NCBI RefSeq assembly: GCF_000212415.1
Contig: NC_015500.1
Location: forward strand, 186,001-250,000
Reading direction: 5' to 3'
DNA from: Treponema brennaborense DSM 12168
Lineage (GTDB): Bacteria; Spirochaetota; Spirochaetia; Treponematales; Treponemataceae
DNA: 64,000 nt
Below the pieces are notes generated by a model. The model made no database searches. It saw only the letters and a program-made list of their open reading frames with translations, and was not told the DNA's origin. Shown here piece after piece: positions 1 through 8,656 of the stretch (its first letter is position 1; each line of letters opens with the position of its first letter). The position numbers were made by a program, and so were the translations under genes.

Positions 1-1332
1 TTCGAGTTTTGAAAGCGTCAGCAGATCTTCTATTATATTTATGAGCCGCGTCGACTGCTGATCCATAATGGAAAGGAACCGTTTCGCGGTTTCCGGTTCG
101 TTCAGCGCGCCGTCCTGCAGCGTTTCTATAAATCCCTTGATGGAGGTTATCGGCGTTTTCAGTTCGTGCGAAACGTTCGCAACGAAATCCTTTCGCACCC
201 GTTCGAGCCGTTTGAGCCGCGAAATATCGGTGATTACCAAAAGGAATTTGCTGTCCGGCTGCACGGTCGTTTTGATCGTTACGCAGCGAACCAGTACCGA
301 CCGGGTGCCGTTCCGTTCACTGTCTGCCGAGCCTGAAGACAGCAGCTGCGTTTCTATTTCGGTTTTGTTTTTTTTGCCGGAACCGTGGACGGTGTCCTTG
401 ATAAAATTGATGATATCCGTGTTCCGCAGCACCGCGATCAGCGACTTGTTTTCGGGCAGCGGCGCGTTTTGGGGAACGGAAAAAAAATCACGCGCCGCGT
501 CGTTCATTTCCTGAATTTGGAACGATTCGTCGAACAGGATGAGCGCTTCGGTAATACCGGAAAACACCGCCACGAATTTATCCCTTCTGCGCGAAATGTC
601 TTCGATATTTTTTTGAATGGTGCGCGCCATGCCGCTGAACGTTTCCGCCAATTCCGAAAATTCACGGGGAGAAGACACCGCCGGTACGTAGTCGAAGTCG
701 CCCTGCTTGTACTGCTGGGCGGCTTTTTCCAGTTCTTCCAGCGGGCTGATGATACGCGCTGCGATTGCGAACGAAATGACCAAAACGATGAGCAGTACGA
801 TCACCGCCGACACGATGCTGTCCGTGCGCACGGTTGATGAAAAAAACACGTTTTTACGTACCGGAATGGAAAGCCTCAGCGCAAGGTTCCGATTCTGATA
901 CTGAAACGGTATTGCGTAGTACACGAGTGATTCGGCGTATACGGTGCTGACGCGCACCGCCGAGCTTTCCTTGCCGGCAAGGGCCGATCTTACTTCGGTA
1001 CGCTGCAAATGGTTTTCGAGAATGGCCGGATCGGCGTCCGAATCGCCCAAAACGGTGCCGTCTTCGGCGATGATGGAAATGCGGAACCCCGGATCGTGCG
1101 ACGCAATCTGTTTTACCAGATTGTCCAGCTGCGGCAGCGGCGCCTGATTCTGCATGAGTATTTTTTCAATCGCATACGCGAACGTCCGCAGGTTTTGCTG
1201 CGTCTGTTTGATGGACGTTTTTTCAAGCGTATTCAGACTGAGTACGATGAACGAAATAAATCCGAAACAGAGCGTGAGGCCGTTTATGAGAAAGAGATAA
1301 AACGACGTTTTAAGCGGTTTATGCTTTATCAC
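1..1332 (-). CDS. phoR: PhoR-type sensor histidine kinase (3' part cut by window edge)
   Basis: The reverse strand reads from a GTG at 1332 to the window edge without a stop. A GGAG lies about 8 nt before the GTG, and the gene overlaps the phoB stop by 14 nt. The protein has an N-terminal membrane helix, an extracytoplasmic region, a second helix, a HAMP-like stretch, a PAS-like region and the phosphoacceptor H box VSHELKTPITSIKGF. The ATP-binding domain lies outside the window. Phosphate-sensing PhoR kinases phosphorylate PhoB when phosphate is low. The overlap with phoB and the downstream pst genes carrying Pho boxes support this role. The specificity is inferred from context. Confidence 0.88.
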   Translation of the reverse strand, partial: MIKHKPLKTSFYLFLINGLTLCFGFISFIVLSLNTLEKTSIKQTQQNLRTFAYAIEKILMQNQAPLPQLDNLVKQIASHDPGFRISIIAEDGTVLGDSDADPAILENHLQRTEVRSALAGKESSAVRVSTVYAESLVYYAIPFQYQNRNLALRLSIPVRKNVFFSSTVRTDSIVSAVIVLLIVLVISFAIAARIISPLEELEKAAQQYKQGDFDYVPAVSSPREFSELAETFSGMARTIQKNIEDISRRRDKFVAVFSGITEALILFDESFQIQEMNDAARDFFSVPQNAPLPENKSLIAVLRNTDIINFIKDTVHGSGKKNKTEIETQLLSSGSADSERNGTRSVLVRCVTIKTTVQPDSKFLLVITDISRLKRLERVRKDFVANVSHELKTPITSIKGFIETLQDGALNEPETAKRFLSIMDQQSTRLINIIEDLLTLSKLE

Positions 1333-2065
1333 CCGATGCTCCGGTATCTTCGGTCATGCGATAACCGACGCCGCGGACGGTTTCTATGATATTCTGAGCC
1401 GAATCGTTGCCTGCGGCTTCGGAAAGTTTTTTACGGATGCTCAGTATCTGCACGTCTATGGAACGTTCCGTTACCGGATACGAATCCCCTTTGATCGCAT
1501 TGATGATCTGCTGCCGTGAAAACACGCGGCCGGGATTCTGGGCAAGGTGCAGCAGTATTGCGAATTCAGTCGCCGAAAACTGCACCTGTTTGCCGCTCAC
1601 GGTGACTTCAAATTTTTCCGGCTTGATGACGAGGAAATGCCTGCTGACCGTTTGCAATCGGTCGAACGGCGACGCGGCGGTATCGGCCGGCTTCGCTTCC
1701 TGAGCGCGGCGCAGTATGTTTTTAACGCGGGCAACCAGTACTTTCGGTGAAAACGGCTTGGTTACGTAGTCGTCCGCGCCGAGTTCCAGTCCGGAAACGA
1801 CGTCCGTATCTTCGGTTTTTGCCGTCGCCATCACGATCGGAATTACGGCCGTGGTTTTATCGTTGCGCAGGATTCGGCATATGTCGAATCCGCTCATATC
1901 GGGAAGCATCAGATCAAGTATGATAAGATCAGGATGTTCACTGCGGGCTATCTGGAGCGCCTTCGTGCCGTTTTCTGCGGTCACTACCGAAAAACCTTCT
2001 TTCTGCAAGTTGTACGAGACTAATTCGAGGATCGGCATTTCATCATCAACAACGAGAATTTTCAT
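1319..2065 (-). CDS. phoB: PhoB-type response regulator, OmpR family
   Basis: The 248-residue protein has a receiver domain with the acidic pair D7/D8, phosphoacceptor D51 in LDLMLPDMSG and the lysine in YVTKPF. A C-terminal winged-helix OmpR domain follows (SFRQ-like end VRGVGYRM). It is the likely activator of pstS and pstC, whose promoters carry 11-bp phased TTNACA repeats. The gene is followed by and overlaps phoR. No Shine-Dalgarno is visible. A TACAAT box ends 6 nt before the ATG, so the transcript may be leaderless. The assignment as PhoB rather than another OmpR regulator rests on the neighbouring phosphate genes. Confidence 0.9.
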   Translation of the reverse strand: MKILVVDDEMPILELVSYNLQKEGFSVVTAENGTKALQIARSEHPDLIILDLMLPDMSGFDICRILRNDKTTAVIPIVMATAKTEDTDVVSGLELGADDYVTKPFSPKVLVARVKNILRRAQEAKPADTAASPFDRLQTVSRHFLVIKPEKFEVTVSGKQVQFSATEFAILLHLAQNPGRVFSRQQIINAIKGDSYPVTERSIDVQILSIRKKLSEAAGNDSAQNIIETVRGVGYRMTEDTGASGDKA

Positions 2066-2071
2066 ATACGA

Positions 2072-2100
2072 ATTGTAACTTTAAAAAAGTTTTATGTGTA
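2072..2100 (-). promoter_or_regulatory. Predicted phoB-phoR promoter, leaderless geometry
   Basis: On the reverse strand TACACA (2100-2095), a 17-bp spacer and TACAAT (2077-2072) are followed after 6 nt by the phoB ATG. The -35 is weak (4 of 6) and the -10 is good. Transcription would start at or next to the ATG. Confidence 0.45.
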
Positions 2101-2218
2101 TCCTTTTGCATCGTGTTTAACGCATTTTTAATGAAGCGCCGCCGTTTTTTTATCGGTTTCGCAACGGAAATACGGAGCCGGCATCTCTATAACGGAATAA
2201 CGGTAAAAGGACAAAAAC

Positions 2219-2272
2219 TTCACATAATTTTAACAGAACGCTGACGTTTCTTTCACGTACCGCAAGTATATT
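2219..2272 (+). promoter_or_regulatory. Pho box and -10 element of pstS
   Basis: Four half-sites spaced exactly 11 bp apart are seen: TTCACA at 2219, TTAACA at 2230, CTGACG at 2241 and TTCACG at 2252. A TATATT -10 follows at 2267. No -35 is needed if PhoB replaces it, as in known Pho promoters. The same geometry occurs before pstC. Confidence 0.8.
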
Positions 2273-2405
2273 CTAGGCAAGACGAACGGAGCCGGCCGCG
2301 GATGCGGAAAATCCGGAACGTTCGCCCGAATTTGAGCGAAGTGCGGCGCCTGAAGCGCGCCGTAACACAAAACCGGCCCGTTACGGGTGTTTTGTATAGG
2401 AGATT

Positions 2406-3278
2406 ATGATGAAAGCAGTAAAAACGATGATGTGTGCTGCCGCCGTGCTGAGCGCCGCGGTCTGTGCGTTTGCCGGCGGAACAAAAGACGCCGCGGCCTC
2501 GTCCGCAAAACAGGGCGGAACTTATTCCGGCTCGTATACGTTCGGCGGCTCGACGACCGTTCAGCCGATTGCGAACGGTATTATTGAAGCTTTGACGGCA
2601 GTCAACCCCGATCTGAAAATTTCATACGAAGGCGTCGGTTCGGGAACCGGCCTGAAACAGCTTTCCGCCGGAACGCTCTCTTTGGCCGGATCTTCGCGTG
2701 ATCTGAAACAGAGCGAACTCGACGGCGGACTCGTTCCGACGGTTATTGCGAAAGACGGTATCGCGATCGTCGTCAATAAGGACGTATCGGTTGCGAACGT
2801 TTCAAAAGCCGATTTGGCCAAAATCTTTTCAGGTGAAATCACGAACTGGAACTCACTCGGCGGCAAGGACGAACAGATCCGCCTGATAAACCGCGACGAA
2901 GCGTCGGGAACGTACGCATCCTTTAAGGAAATCGTACTTGATCCGGCAAAAACCGAATTCAGCAAAAACGCGATCGTTGCAAAAGAAAACGGTGAAGTTG
3001 CGGCGAAAGTCGCTTCGACTCCCGGCGCGATCGGCTACGTCGGACTGGGCTTCGTCGGTGAAATCACCAAAGCCGGCGGAAAATCGCTTCTGATCGACGG
3101 CATTGAAGCCTCCTCGAAAACGGTGTTGGCCGGTACGTATCCGGTTTCCCGCGCGCTGTACGTTGCCACGAAAGGCCCGATAGCAGCCGGTTCCGTTGAA
3201 GAAGCGTTCGTCAATTACGCGCTGAGCGCCCGCGGTTCGGTTATTGTCTCCGACGCGGGATTCGTTCCGGTAAAATAA
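2406..3278 (+). CDS. pstS: Phosphate ABC transporter substrate-binding protein PstS
   Basis: A 290-residue exported phosphate-binding protein of the PstS family. The N-terminal signal sequence ends near VCAFAGG; cleavage after AFA or lipidation at the Cys is possible, and the lipobox is not classical. The phosphate-binding segments GGSTTVQP and NRDEASGTYASF are present, with the family signature IFSGEITNWNSLGG between them and PGAIGYV near the end. The start is ATG 2406 with AGGAG just upstream; the adjacent ATG 2409 is an alternative. It stands alone behind a Pho box, with a terminator after it, about 2.7 kb from pstC. Confidence 0.95.
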   Translation: MMKAVKTMMCAAAVLSAAVCAFAGGTKDAAASSAKQGGTYSGSYTFGGSTTVQPIANGIIEALTAVNPDLKISYEGVGSGTGLKQLSAGTLSLAGSSRDLKQSELDGGLVPTVIAKDGIAIVVNKDVSVANVSKADLAKIFSGEITNWNSLGGKDEQIRLINRDEASGTYASFKEIVLDPAKTEFSKNAIVAKENGEVAAKVASTPGAIGYVGLGFVGEITKAGGKSLLIDGIEASSKTVLAGTYPVSRALYVATKGPIAAGSVEEAFVNYALSARGSVIVSDAGFVPVK

Positions 3279-3327
3279 GCGAAATAATATAAAAAAAGTA
3301 TAGCTGAAAAAGTTCGTTTCACTCGCG

Positions 3328-3364
3328 GCCGTTCCGGATTACTCTCTGCCGGAACGGCTTTTTT
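3328..3364 (+). terminator. Rho-independent terminator of pstS
   Basis: A perfect 10-bp stem (GCCGTTCCGG / CCGGAACGGC) with an 11-nt loop is followed by six T residues. Confidence 0.9.
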
Positions 3365-3391
3365 ATGTTTTGTCGGGAACGCGCTGCGCTA

Positions 3392-3420
3392 TTGACAGGC
3401 TAGCGTTTACTAGCTAATAT
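3392..3420 (+). promoter_or_regulatory. Sigma-70 promoter with inverted-repeat operator in the spacer
   Basis: TTGACA (3392-3397), a 17-bp spacer and TAATAT (3415-3420). The spacer holds GCTAG (3399-3403) and CTAGC (3410-3414) as an inverted repeat, so a bound repressor would block RNA polymerase. The TetR gene in the same operon is the obvious candidate. Confidence 0.7.
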
Positions 3421-3473
3421 ACGGTATGTTTCAGATTTCGGCGGAACGGACGTTTCCGCACACGGAGGATTTC

Positions 3474-4628
3474 ATGGAACCGTCGGATCTTAATTCGTAT
3501 CTTGCAGGCGGCGTCGTCCGTATCGTCAAAGACGCGCTGCGCGCCGTTTTCGATAATCCTGAAGAAAGCGCGTTTGTCGCAGGTTTTGCAGCTGCGAGCC
3601 GCAAAGCCGCCGCGCTTCGGCAGTCTCACGCGTCGTCGGGTGAACACGTGCCGCCGTTTCTGATTGCGAGTATCACCGATTCCTGCAATCTGCACTGCGC
3701 AGGCTGCTATGCGCGTGAAAACCGGATATGCACGGACGGCGGCCCGAACGGTACCGGCAGCTGCGGTACCGGTAATTGCGGCGGCGGCGATCGCTTCGGC
3801 GGCAAAACGCCGCTCACTGCGGAAACCTGGGAGCGCCTGTTTATTGAAGCCGAATCGCTGGGCGTCGGTTTCATTTTGCTTGCCGGCGGCGAACCGCTTT
3901 TGCGGCGCGACGTGCTGGAACGCGCCGCCGGGCGTCCGTCGGTACTGTTTCCGGTTTTTACGAACGGTACGCTGATCGACGCTTCGTACGCAGCGTTTTT
4001 TGCCCGCAATCGGAATCTGGTTCCGGTGCTGAGCATTGAAGGCGGAAAGGAAACGACCGATCGGCGGCGCGGGAGCGGAACGTACGGCGCGCTGTCCGCC
4101 GCCATGGAACTGCTCGCGGCGGAAAAAATACTGTTCGGTGCGTCGGTAACTGTAACGGCGGCGAATATGGAGGAAGTTACCTCCGCAGAATTTTTGGAGC
4201 GACTGCAATGCAACGGATGCCGGCTGGTCGTATACGTGGAATACGTGCCGGTTTCGGCAAATACGGATAATCTGGCGTTGAACGGCGGTCAGCGCGCCGC
4301 GCTTGAACGGCACGTCGCGCGGCTTCGGGCGGAACGTGCGGCGATGATTTTCATTTCGTTTCCCGGCGACGAGCACTCGTCGGGCGGCTGCCTTGCCGCC
4401 GGCCGCGGTTTTTTTCACGTGAATCCGTACGGCGGCGCGGAACCGTGTCCGTTTTCGCCGTATTCGGATACGGACGTAACGGAAACCGGTATCCGCGGCG
4501 CGCTCAAATCGCCGCTGTTTACCGGATTGCGGGAAAGCGGTATGCTGCTTGAAGAGCATACCGGCGGGTGCACGCTGTTCCGCAAGCGGGAACAAGTCCG
4601 GGCGTTGGCGGACGGAGGCGCGCGGTGA
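3474..4628 (+). CDS. Radical SAM protein with C-terminal Cys cluster
   Basis: The 384-residue protein carries the radical SAM motif CNLHCAGC (C71, C75, C78), which binds the catalytic 4Fe-4S cluster that cleaves S-adenosylmethionine. C-terminal cysteines around GGCLAAGRG, EPCPFSP and GGCTLF resemble a SPASM-type auxiliary cluster region. A glycine- and cysteine-rich stretch follows the CX3CX2C motif. I chose ATG 3474 because GGAGG precedes it by 6 nt. The in-frame ATG 3426 lies 5 nt after the -10 box and could be a leaderless start. The gene overlaps the downstream TetR gene by GTGA. The substrate is unknown. Confidence 0.82.
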   Translation: MEPSDLNSYLAGGVVRIVKDALRAVFDNPEESAFVAGFAAASRKAAALRQSHASSGEHVPPFLIASITDSCNLHCAGCYARENRICTDGGPNGTGSCGTGNCGGGDRFGGKTPLTAETWERLFIEAESLGVGFILLAGGEPLLRRDVLERAAGRPSVLFPVFTNGTLIDASYAAFFARNRNLVPVLSIEGGKETTDRRRGSGTYGALSAAMELLAAEKILFGASVTVTAANMEEVTSAEFLERLQCNGCRLVVYVEYVPVSANTDNLALNGGQRAALERHVARLRAERAAMIFISFPGDEHSSGGCLAAGRGFFHVNPYGGAEPCPFSPYSDTDVTETGIRGALKSPLFTGLRESGMLLEEHTGGCTLFRKREQVRALADGGAR

Positions 4629-5359
4629 GCGGCGTTTCCGGTGAAAAGGCCGGTTCTCCGGATTCCGTTCCCGTCTGTCCGGCAGCCGGTCCGTACGACG
4701 GGGCGCCCGCACGCTCGTCTTCGGCACAGTCGCCGACGAAAGAGCGCATAACGGACGAAGCGCTGACGCTGTTTTCCTGCCGCGGATTCAGCGGCGTCAG
4801 CGTGAAAGAGATCGCCTCCGCCGTCGGTATAAAAGACAGTTCGCTTTACAAACACTTTTCGACCAAACAGGAAATATTCGACACGATTTTACTGCAAATG
4901 ACGGCGAAAATGGATGAATTGACGGTACGGCTTCACATTGCGGATGCAACGAAGGTCGATACGTCCGAATATTTTAAAAATCTTTCGACTGACGCGCTCG
5001 TCGAACTGTCCGAACGCGTGTTTTTGTTCTATCTGAAAGATCCGTTCGCCGCCCGTTTCCGCAGGATGCTTACGATCGAACAGTATTGCCGTTCGGAAAT
5101 TTCCGATTTATATCGGAAAATATTTACGCGGGACAGTATTTCGTATCAGTCGCTGCTGTTTTCCCAGCTGATGGCTTCCGGCGTGTTCAAAAAAGGCGAT
5201 CCGGAGATCGCCGCGCTACATTTTTACGCGCCCCTGTTTCTGCTGCTGACCCGTTACGACGGACGGCCCGAACAGGAGCGCGAAGCGTTGGAACTGCTTG
5301 AAAGGCACGTTCGGGCCTTCGCCGCGATATACGCAGCGGAAGCTCAGCCTTCCACTTGA
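4625..5359 (+). CDS. TetR family transcriptional regulator
   Basis: The protein has about 244 residues. A disordered N-terminal tail of about 35 residues precedes a TetR DNA-binding domain (TKERITDEALTLF, then VSVKEIASAVGIKDSSLYKH). A helical ligand-binding domain follows. The start is GTG 4625, which overlaps the radical SAM stop codon and has GGAGG 6 nt upstream. Longer in-frame starts lie inside the radical SAM gene and lack this signal. It probably represses its own operon through the inverted repeat at 3399-3414. Its 3' end overlaps the convergent bacterioferritin gene by 16 bp. Confidence 0.85.
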   Translation: MSGVSGEKAGSPDSVPVCPAAGPYDGAPARSSSAQSPTKERITDEALTLFSCRGFSGVSVKEIASAVGIKDSSLYKHFSTKQEIFDTILLQMTAKMDELTVRLHIADATKVDTSEYFKNLSTDALVELSERVFLFYLKDPFAARFRRMLTIEQYCRSEISDLYRKIFTRDSISYQSLLFSQLMASGVFKKGDPEIAALHFYAPLFLLLTRYDGRPEQEREALELLERHVRAFAAIYAAEAQPST

Positions 5360-5814
5360 GTAGACAGGAACAGTTGGACGCCCATCTGCGTCATCTGGTC
5401 TTTATATTCTTCAAGCGTGTCGATGTGTTTGTCTTCGTCGGCAAGAATGCTTTCAAGCAGTTCTTTGGTCGCGTTGTCGCCGACGTCGGCGGCGAGTTTT
5501 ACGGCTTCGTTGTACGCTTTCCAGGCGTTGTGTTCCGCCGCAAGATCGGAATCGATCTGTTTGGGAACGTCGGCGCCGATGCGGATGTCGTTGAGAGAGC
5601 TTACGATGGGCGTTCCCTCAAGGAAGAGGATTCGTGCGATCAGTTTTTCGGCGTGTTTCATTTCCTGAATGGCGCGTTTTTCAACGCTGCCGTTCAGTTT
5701 GCCGTATCCCCAATTTTCGTCCATTTCTGCGTGAACCATGTATTGATTGACGGCGGTCAGCTCGTCTGCGAGCAGTTTGTTCAGCATGTCTATCAGTTTC
5801 TGATTTCCTTTCAT
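5344..5814 (-). CDS. bfr: Bacterioferritin
   Basis: A 156-residue iron-storage protein of the bacterioferritin family. The ferroxidase ligands are all present: E18, E51, H54, E94, E127 and H130, with Y25. M52 matches the haem-ligand methionine of E. coli Bfr. Iron is oxidised and stored inside a 24-subunit shell in the cytoplasm. The start at 5814 is set by GGAGG upstream; an in-frame extension to 5895 lacks such a site. The gene is convergent with the TetR gene and divergent from pstC. Confidence 0.95.
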   Translation of the reverse strand: MKGNQKLIDMLNKLLADELTAVNQYMVHAEMDENWGYGKLNGSVEKRAIQEMKHAEKLIARILFLEGTPIVSSLNDIRIGADVPKQIDSDLAAEHNAWKAYNEAVKLAADVGDNATKELLESILADEDKHIDTLEEYKDQMTQMGVQLFLSTQVEG

Positions 5815-5928
5815 TCGATACCTCCGATTGGTTTCTTGCGGGCGTTCGTCGAACCGTACGGTTTCGTTTTCGCCGTTATCTTTAAGTGTATGCAATCTTT
5901 TATGTAAGTCAAAAAAACGGCGTGCTTT

Positions 5929-5982
5929 TTAACGTGTTTTTAACCGACGATTGACGCTTTTCTTATGTTCGCTTTCTATATT
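5929..5982 (+). promoter_or_regulatory. Pho box and -10 element of pstCA
   Basis: Half-sites at 11-bp phase: TTAACG (5929), TTAACC (5940), TTGACG (5951) and a weak fourth, CTTATG (5962). TATATT lies at 5977. The distance from fourth half-site to -10 (15 bp) equals that before pstS. Confidence 0.78.
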
Positions 5983-6018
5983 TGGAGTGTAAGATTCGAG
6001 TAAACGGGGGGCCGGAGC

Positions 6019-6921
6019 ATGAACGCAATATCGGCAAGAAAAAGACGGAGAGCCGGAGAGTGGTGTTTGGAAAAAACATTTCTGGTGTGTGCGTTGATTT
6101 CGATTTCCAGTGTCATTCTGATGAGCGTGTTCATATTCCGGCAGGGATTACCGCTGTTTGCGTCCGTCTCACCTGCGGATTTTCTGTTTTCGACCGATTG
6201 GGCGCCGACTCGGGATCCGGATCCCGGATTCGGTATCCTGTCGTTTGTTGCCGGATCGCTGTACGTAACGTTTCTTGCGCTGCTGATAGCGGTGCCGGTC
6301 GGAGTTTCCGCCGGAATCTTTTTGTCCGAAATGGCGGGCCGTCGCGCCGGGGCTTTTTTGCGGAATGCGGTGGAGCTGCTGGCGGGTATTCCGTCGGTCA
6401 TTTACGGACTGTTCGGAATTTCGTTTATCGTTCCGTTCGTCAGGAACACGTTCGGCGGCAGCGGCTACAGCGTTCTGTCCGCCGCGCTCATTCTGGCGAT
6501 CATGACGCTGCCGACGATCATCAATATGACGGAAGTTTCGGTCAGAAACGTCCCGAACGATCTGCGCGAAGGTTCGTACGCGCTCGGTGCCACCAAGTGG
6601 CAGACGATTATCGGCGTACTGCTGCCGGCCGCGCGGTCGGGAATCGTGACCGGCGTCGTACTGGGCATGGGGCGCGCGATGGGTGAAACGATGGCGGTGC
6701 TGCTCGTGGGCGGCAACGCGCCGATCATGCCGGACGGGCTTTCGTCGATGGTGCGTACGCTGACGATGAATATTATCACCGATATGGCCTACGCGGAAGG
6801 AACCCATTTGACCTCGCTGTTTACGACGGCGATCGTCCTGTTCGTGTTCATCTTGGCACTGAATCTGATAATTCAGCTCGTCCTGAAATCCTCCATGAAA
6901 GAACAGAAAGGAAGTTTGTAA
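6019..6921 (+). CDS. pstC: Phosphate ABC transporter permease PstC
   Basis: A 300-residue inner-membrane permease with about six membrane helices. The binding-protein-dependent transport signature is clear: AGIPSVIYGLFGI, then REGSYALGATKWQTI and GRAMGETMAVLLVGG. It forms the phosphate channel with PstA. A Pho box precedes it, CGGAG lies before the ATG, and its stop codon overlaps the pstA start (TAATG). Confidence 0.93.
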   Translation: MNAISARKRRRAGEWCLEKTFLVCALISISSVILMSVFIFRQGLPLFASVSPADFLFSTDWAPTRDPDPGFGILSFVAGSLYVTFLALLIAVPVGVSAGIFLSEMAGRRAGAFLRNAVELLAGIPSVIYGLFGISFIVPFVRNTFGGSGYSVLSAALILAIMTLPTIINMTEVSVRNVPNDLREGSYALGATKWQTIIGVLLPAARSGIVTGVVLGMGRAMGETMAVLLVGGNAPIMPDGLSSMVRTLTMNIITDMAYAEGTHLTSLFTTAIVLFVFILALNLIIQLVLKSSMKEQKGSL

Positions 6922-8600
6922 TGAAATCAACGGATATTGTTCGTGCAAAACGGCCGGCGCGCCGGCGGGTGCGCTTTTCAGAGCGGATCTCCGTAAGTTT
7001 TGTCTACGTTTCGGCCGGTGCCACGATTGGCGTACTGTTTCTGATTTTAGGCTACATATTGTTCAATGGATTTTTCTATAAAAACCGCGTGGAATATCCG
7101 GCGGCGTCTTTTACGTCCGATTCGGCGGCCGGTTTGGTTGCGCTGGCGAATACGGCGGTAAAACGGAAAGAGCTGACCTTCGATGTGCTGCGCGGCATTT
7201 ATACGGACGGCTACGCGAACTGGAAAAAAATCAGCGATTCCGCAGCGGATATATATCCGTATCTGTCCGCGCAGGCTGCCGCCCGTGCACAGCCGGTTTT
7301 CGGCGGCATCGGACGGCTTTCGGAAGTATCCGACGGAGTCGAAAAAATGCTGCTGTACGCCGCGTCGAATCCCGGCGGAATCGTGCTGATAACCGAAGAA
7401 GAATACGAAGCGTTCGCCAAAAAGATTCCGCACCAATTGCGGCGTATTTCGCTCCGGAACGTAGCGCTTGCGTGCAATACCGACGTTACCGAATTGTTCG
7501 GCAATTTCAAAATAGGAACGATAGACGAATCTTCGATTGAAAAAATATATACCGGCAGTATTACCAATTGGCAGCAATTGGGCGGAAAAGACCTGCCGAT
7601 TACGGTGATTCTGCCTTCATCCGCACAGTTTTTTGACAGTGCGGTAAGCGGCGAATCGGAAAAACAGCTGGCTTCCCTGTTCGCTCACGCCGAACGGGCT
7701 GAACGGACCGAACGGGACGGTTCTGCCCACGGCGGCGGCGCGGCGCGGTACGTGTACGCGTCGGACTCAGCGGAATATACGGCGCTGCTGCGGACGGTTT
7801 CCGGTGCGGCAGGATTGCTTCCCCTGTGGTACGCCGACGATTCGATCGACAGTTTGCGGCTTGCCCGTACCGAGCGGGGCGTGAATCTGACGCCGGCGTT
7901 CATATTTGAAAAGCCGGTCGACGGCGGCCGGTTCGGCGGAATATCTTCCATTATATTGAACACGCTGATGATGATCGTGCTGACGCTGCTTTTTTCGGTG
8001 CCGCCGGGATTGTTCGCCGCCGTGTATCTGGTGGAATATGCCAAAGAAGGACGTCTTATGCAGATATTGCGGCTCGGAACGGAAACGCTCGCGGGGATTC
8101 CTTCCATCATCTTCGGCCTGTTCGGTATGCTGATTTTCGTGCAGGGGTTCGGCTGGGGAATCTGTCTGCTGTCTGGTTCGTTAACGCTTGCGCTCATGAT
8201 TTTGCCCACGGTCGTCCGCACTGCCGAAGAAGCGCTGAAAGCGGTGCCGCACTCGCTGCAGGAAGGCAGCCTCGCGCTCGGCGGTACCAAAATACAGACG
8301 ATTTTCAGGGTCGTATTGCCGGCGGCGTTTCCGTCGATATCCGCGGGAATCATTCTGGCAACGGGCCGCGCGCTCGGTGAAACGGCGGCGCTCATCTATA
8401 CGATGGGCTCCAGCTACAATCTTGCGCACGGCGTGTTCGATTCGACACGGACGCTCGCCGTGCACGTGTATCTGATTATCGCCGAAGGAATTTCAACCGA
8501 TAAGGCGTTCGCCGCGGGAACGGTGCTCATTTTCTTCATTTTCATTATCAATTCCGCTGCGAAAATGCTGATTAAACGGATCGGAGCGAGGGGGCGGTAG
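6921..8600 (+). CDS. pstA: Phosphate permease PstA with PstS-like periplasmic insert
   Basis: At 559 residues this is about twice the usual PstA length. Residues 26-52 form the first membrane helix. Residues 340-559 are a normal PstA core (AGIPSIIFGLFGM, QEGSLALGGTKIQTI, GRALGETAALIYT). The insert at about 60-335 sits in what should be the first periplasmic loop. It contains two copies of a PstS-like motif (GIYTDGYANWKKI, 92-104; KIYTGSITNWQQLGG, 208-222), each followed by a PGAIG-like segment (151-155; 295-299). The phosphate-ligand loop NRDEASGT of PstS is not conserved. The inserted region may be a docking or sensing module. No pstB follows. Confidence 0.9.
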   Translation: MKSTDIVRAKRPARRRVRFSERISVSFVYVSAGATIGVLFLILGYILFNGFFYKNRVEYPAASFTSDSAAGLVALANTAVKRKELTFDVLRGIYTDGYANWKKISDSAADIYPYLSAQAAARAQPVFGGIGRLSEVSDGVEKMLLYAASNPGGIVLITEEEYEAFAKKIPHQLRRISLRNVALACNTDVTELFGNFKIGTIDESSIEKIYTGSITNWQQLGGKDLPITVILPSSAQFFDSAVSGESEKQLASLFAHAERAERTERDGSAHGGGAARYVYASDSAEYTALLRTVSGAAGLLPLWYADDSIDSLRLARTERGVNLTPAFIFEKPVDGGRFGGISSIILNTLMMIVLTLLFSVPPGLFAAVYLVEYAKEGRLMQILRLGTETLAGIPSIIFGLFGMLIFVQGFGWGICLLSGSLTLALMILPTVVRTAEEALKAVPHSLQEGSLALGGTKIQTIFRVVLPAAFPSISAGIILATGRALGETAALIYTMGSSYNLAHGVFDSTRTLAVHVYLIIAEGISTDKAFAAGTVLIFFIFIINSAAKMLIKRIGARGR

Positions 8601-8621
8601 GCGCTGCGATTCATTCGGGTC

Positions 8622-8650
8622 TTGTTTTTATTGCCTGTTGTACTTATATT
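8622..8650 (+). promoter_or_regulatory. Predicted promoter of the CmpB-like gene, leaderless geometry
   Basis: TTGTTT (8622-8627), a 17-bp spacer and TATATT (8645-8650), ending 6 nt before the ATG at 8657. No Shine-Dalgarno is present. Confidence 0.45.
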
Positions 8651-8656
8651 TAAACC

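Noticed and set aside
3414-4727. 437-codon frame on the reverse strand
   Set aside because: It is antisense to the radical SAM and TetR genes and very Arg-rich with no family features.
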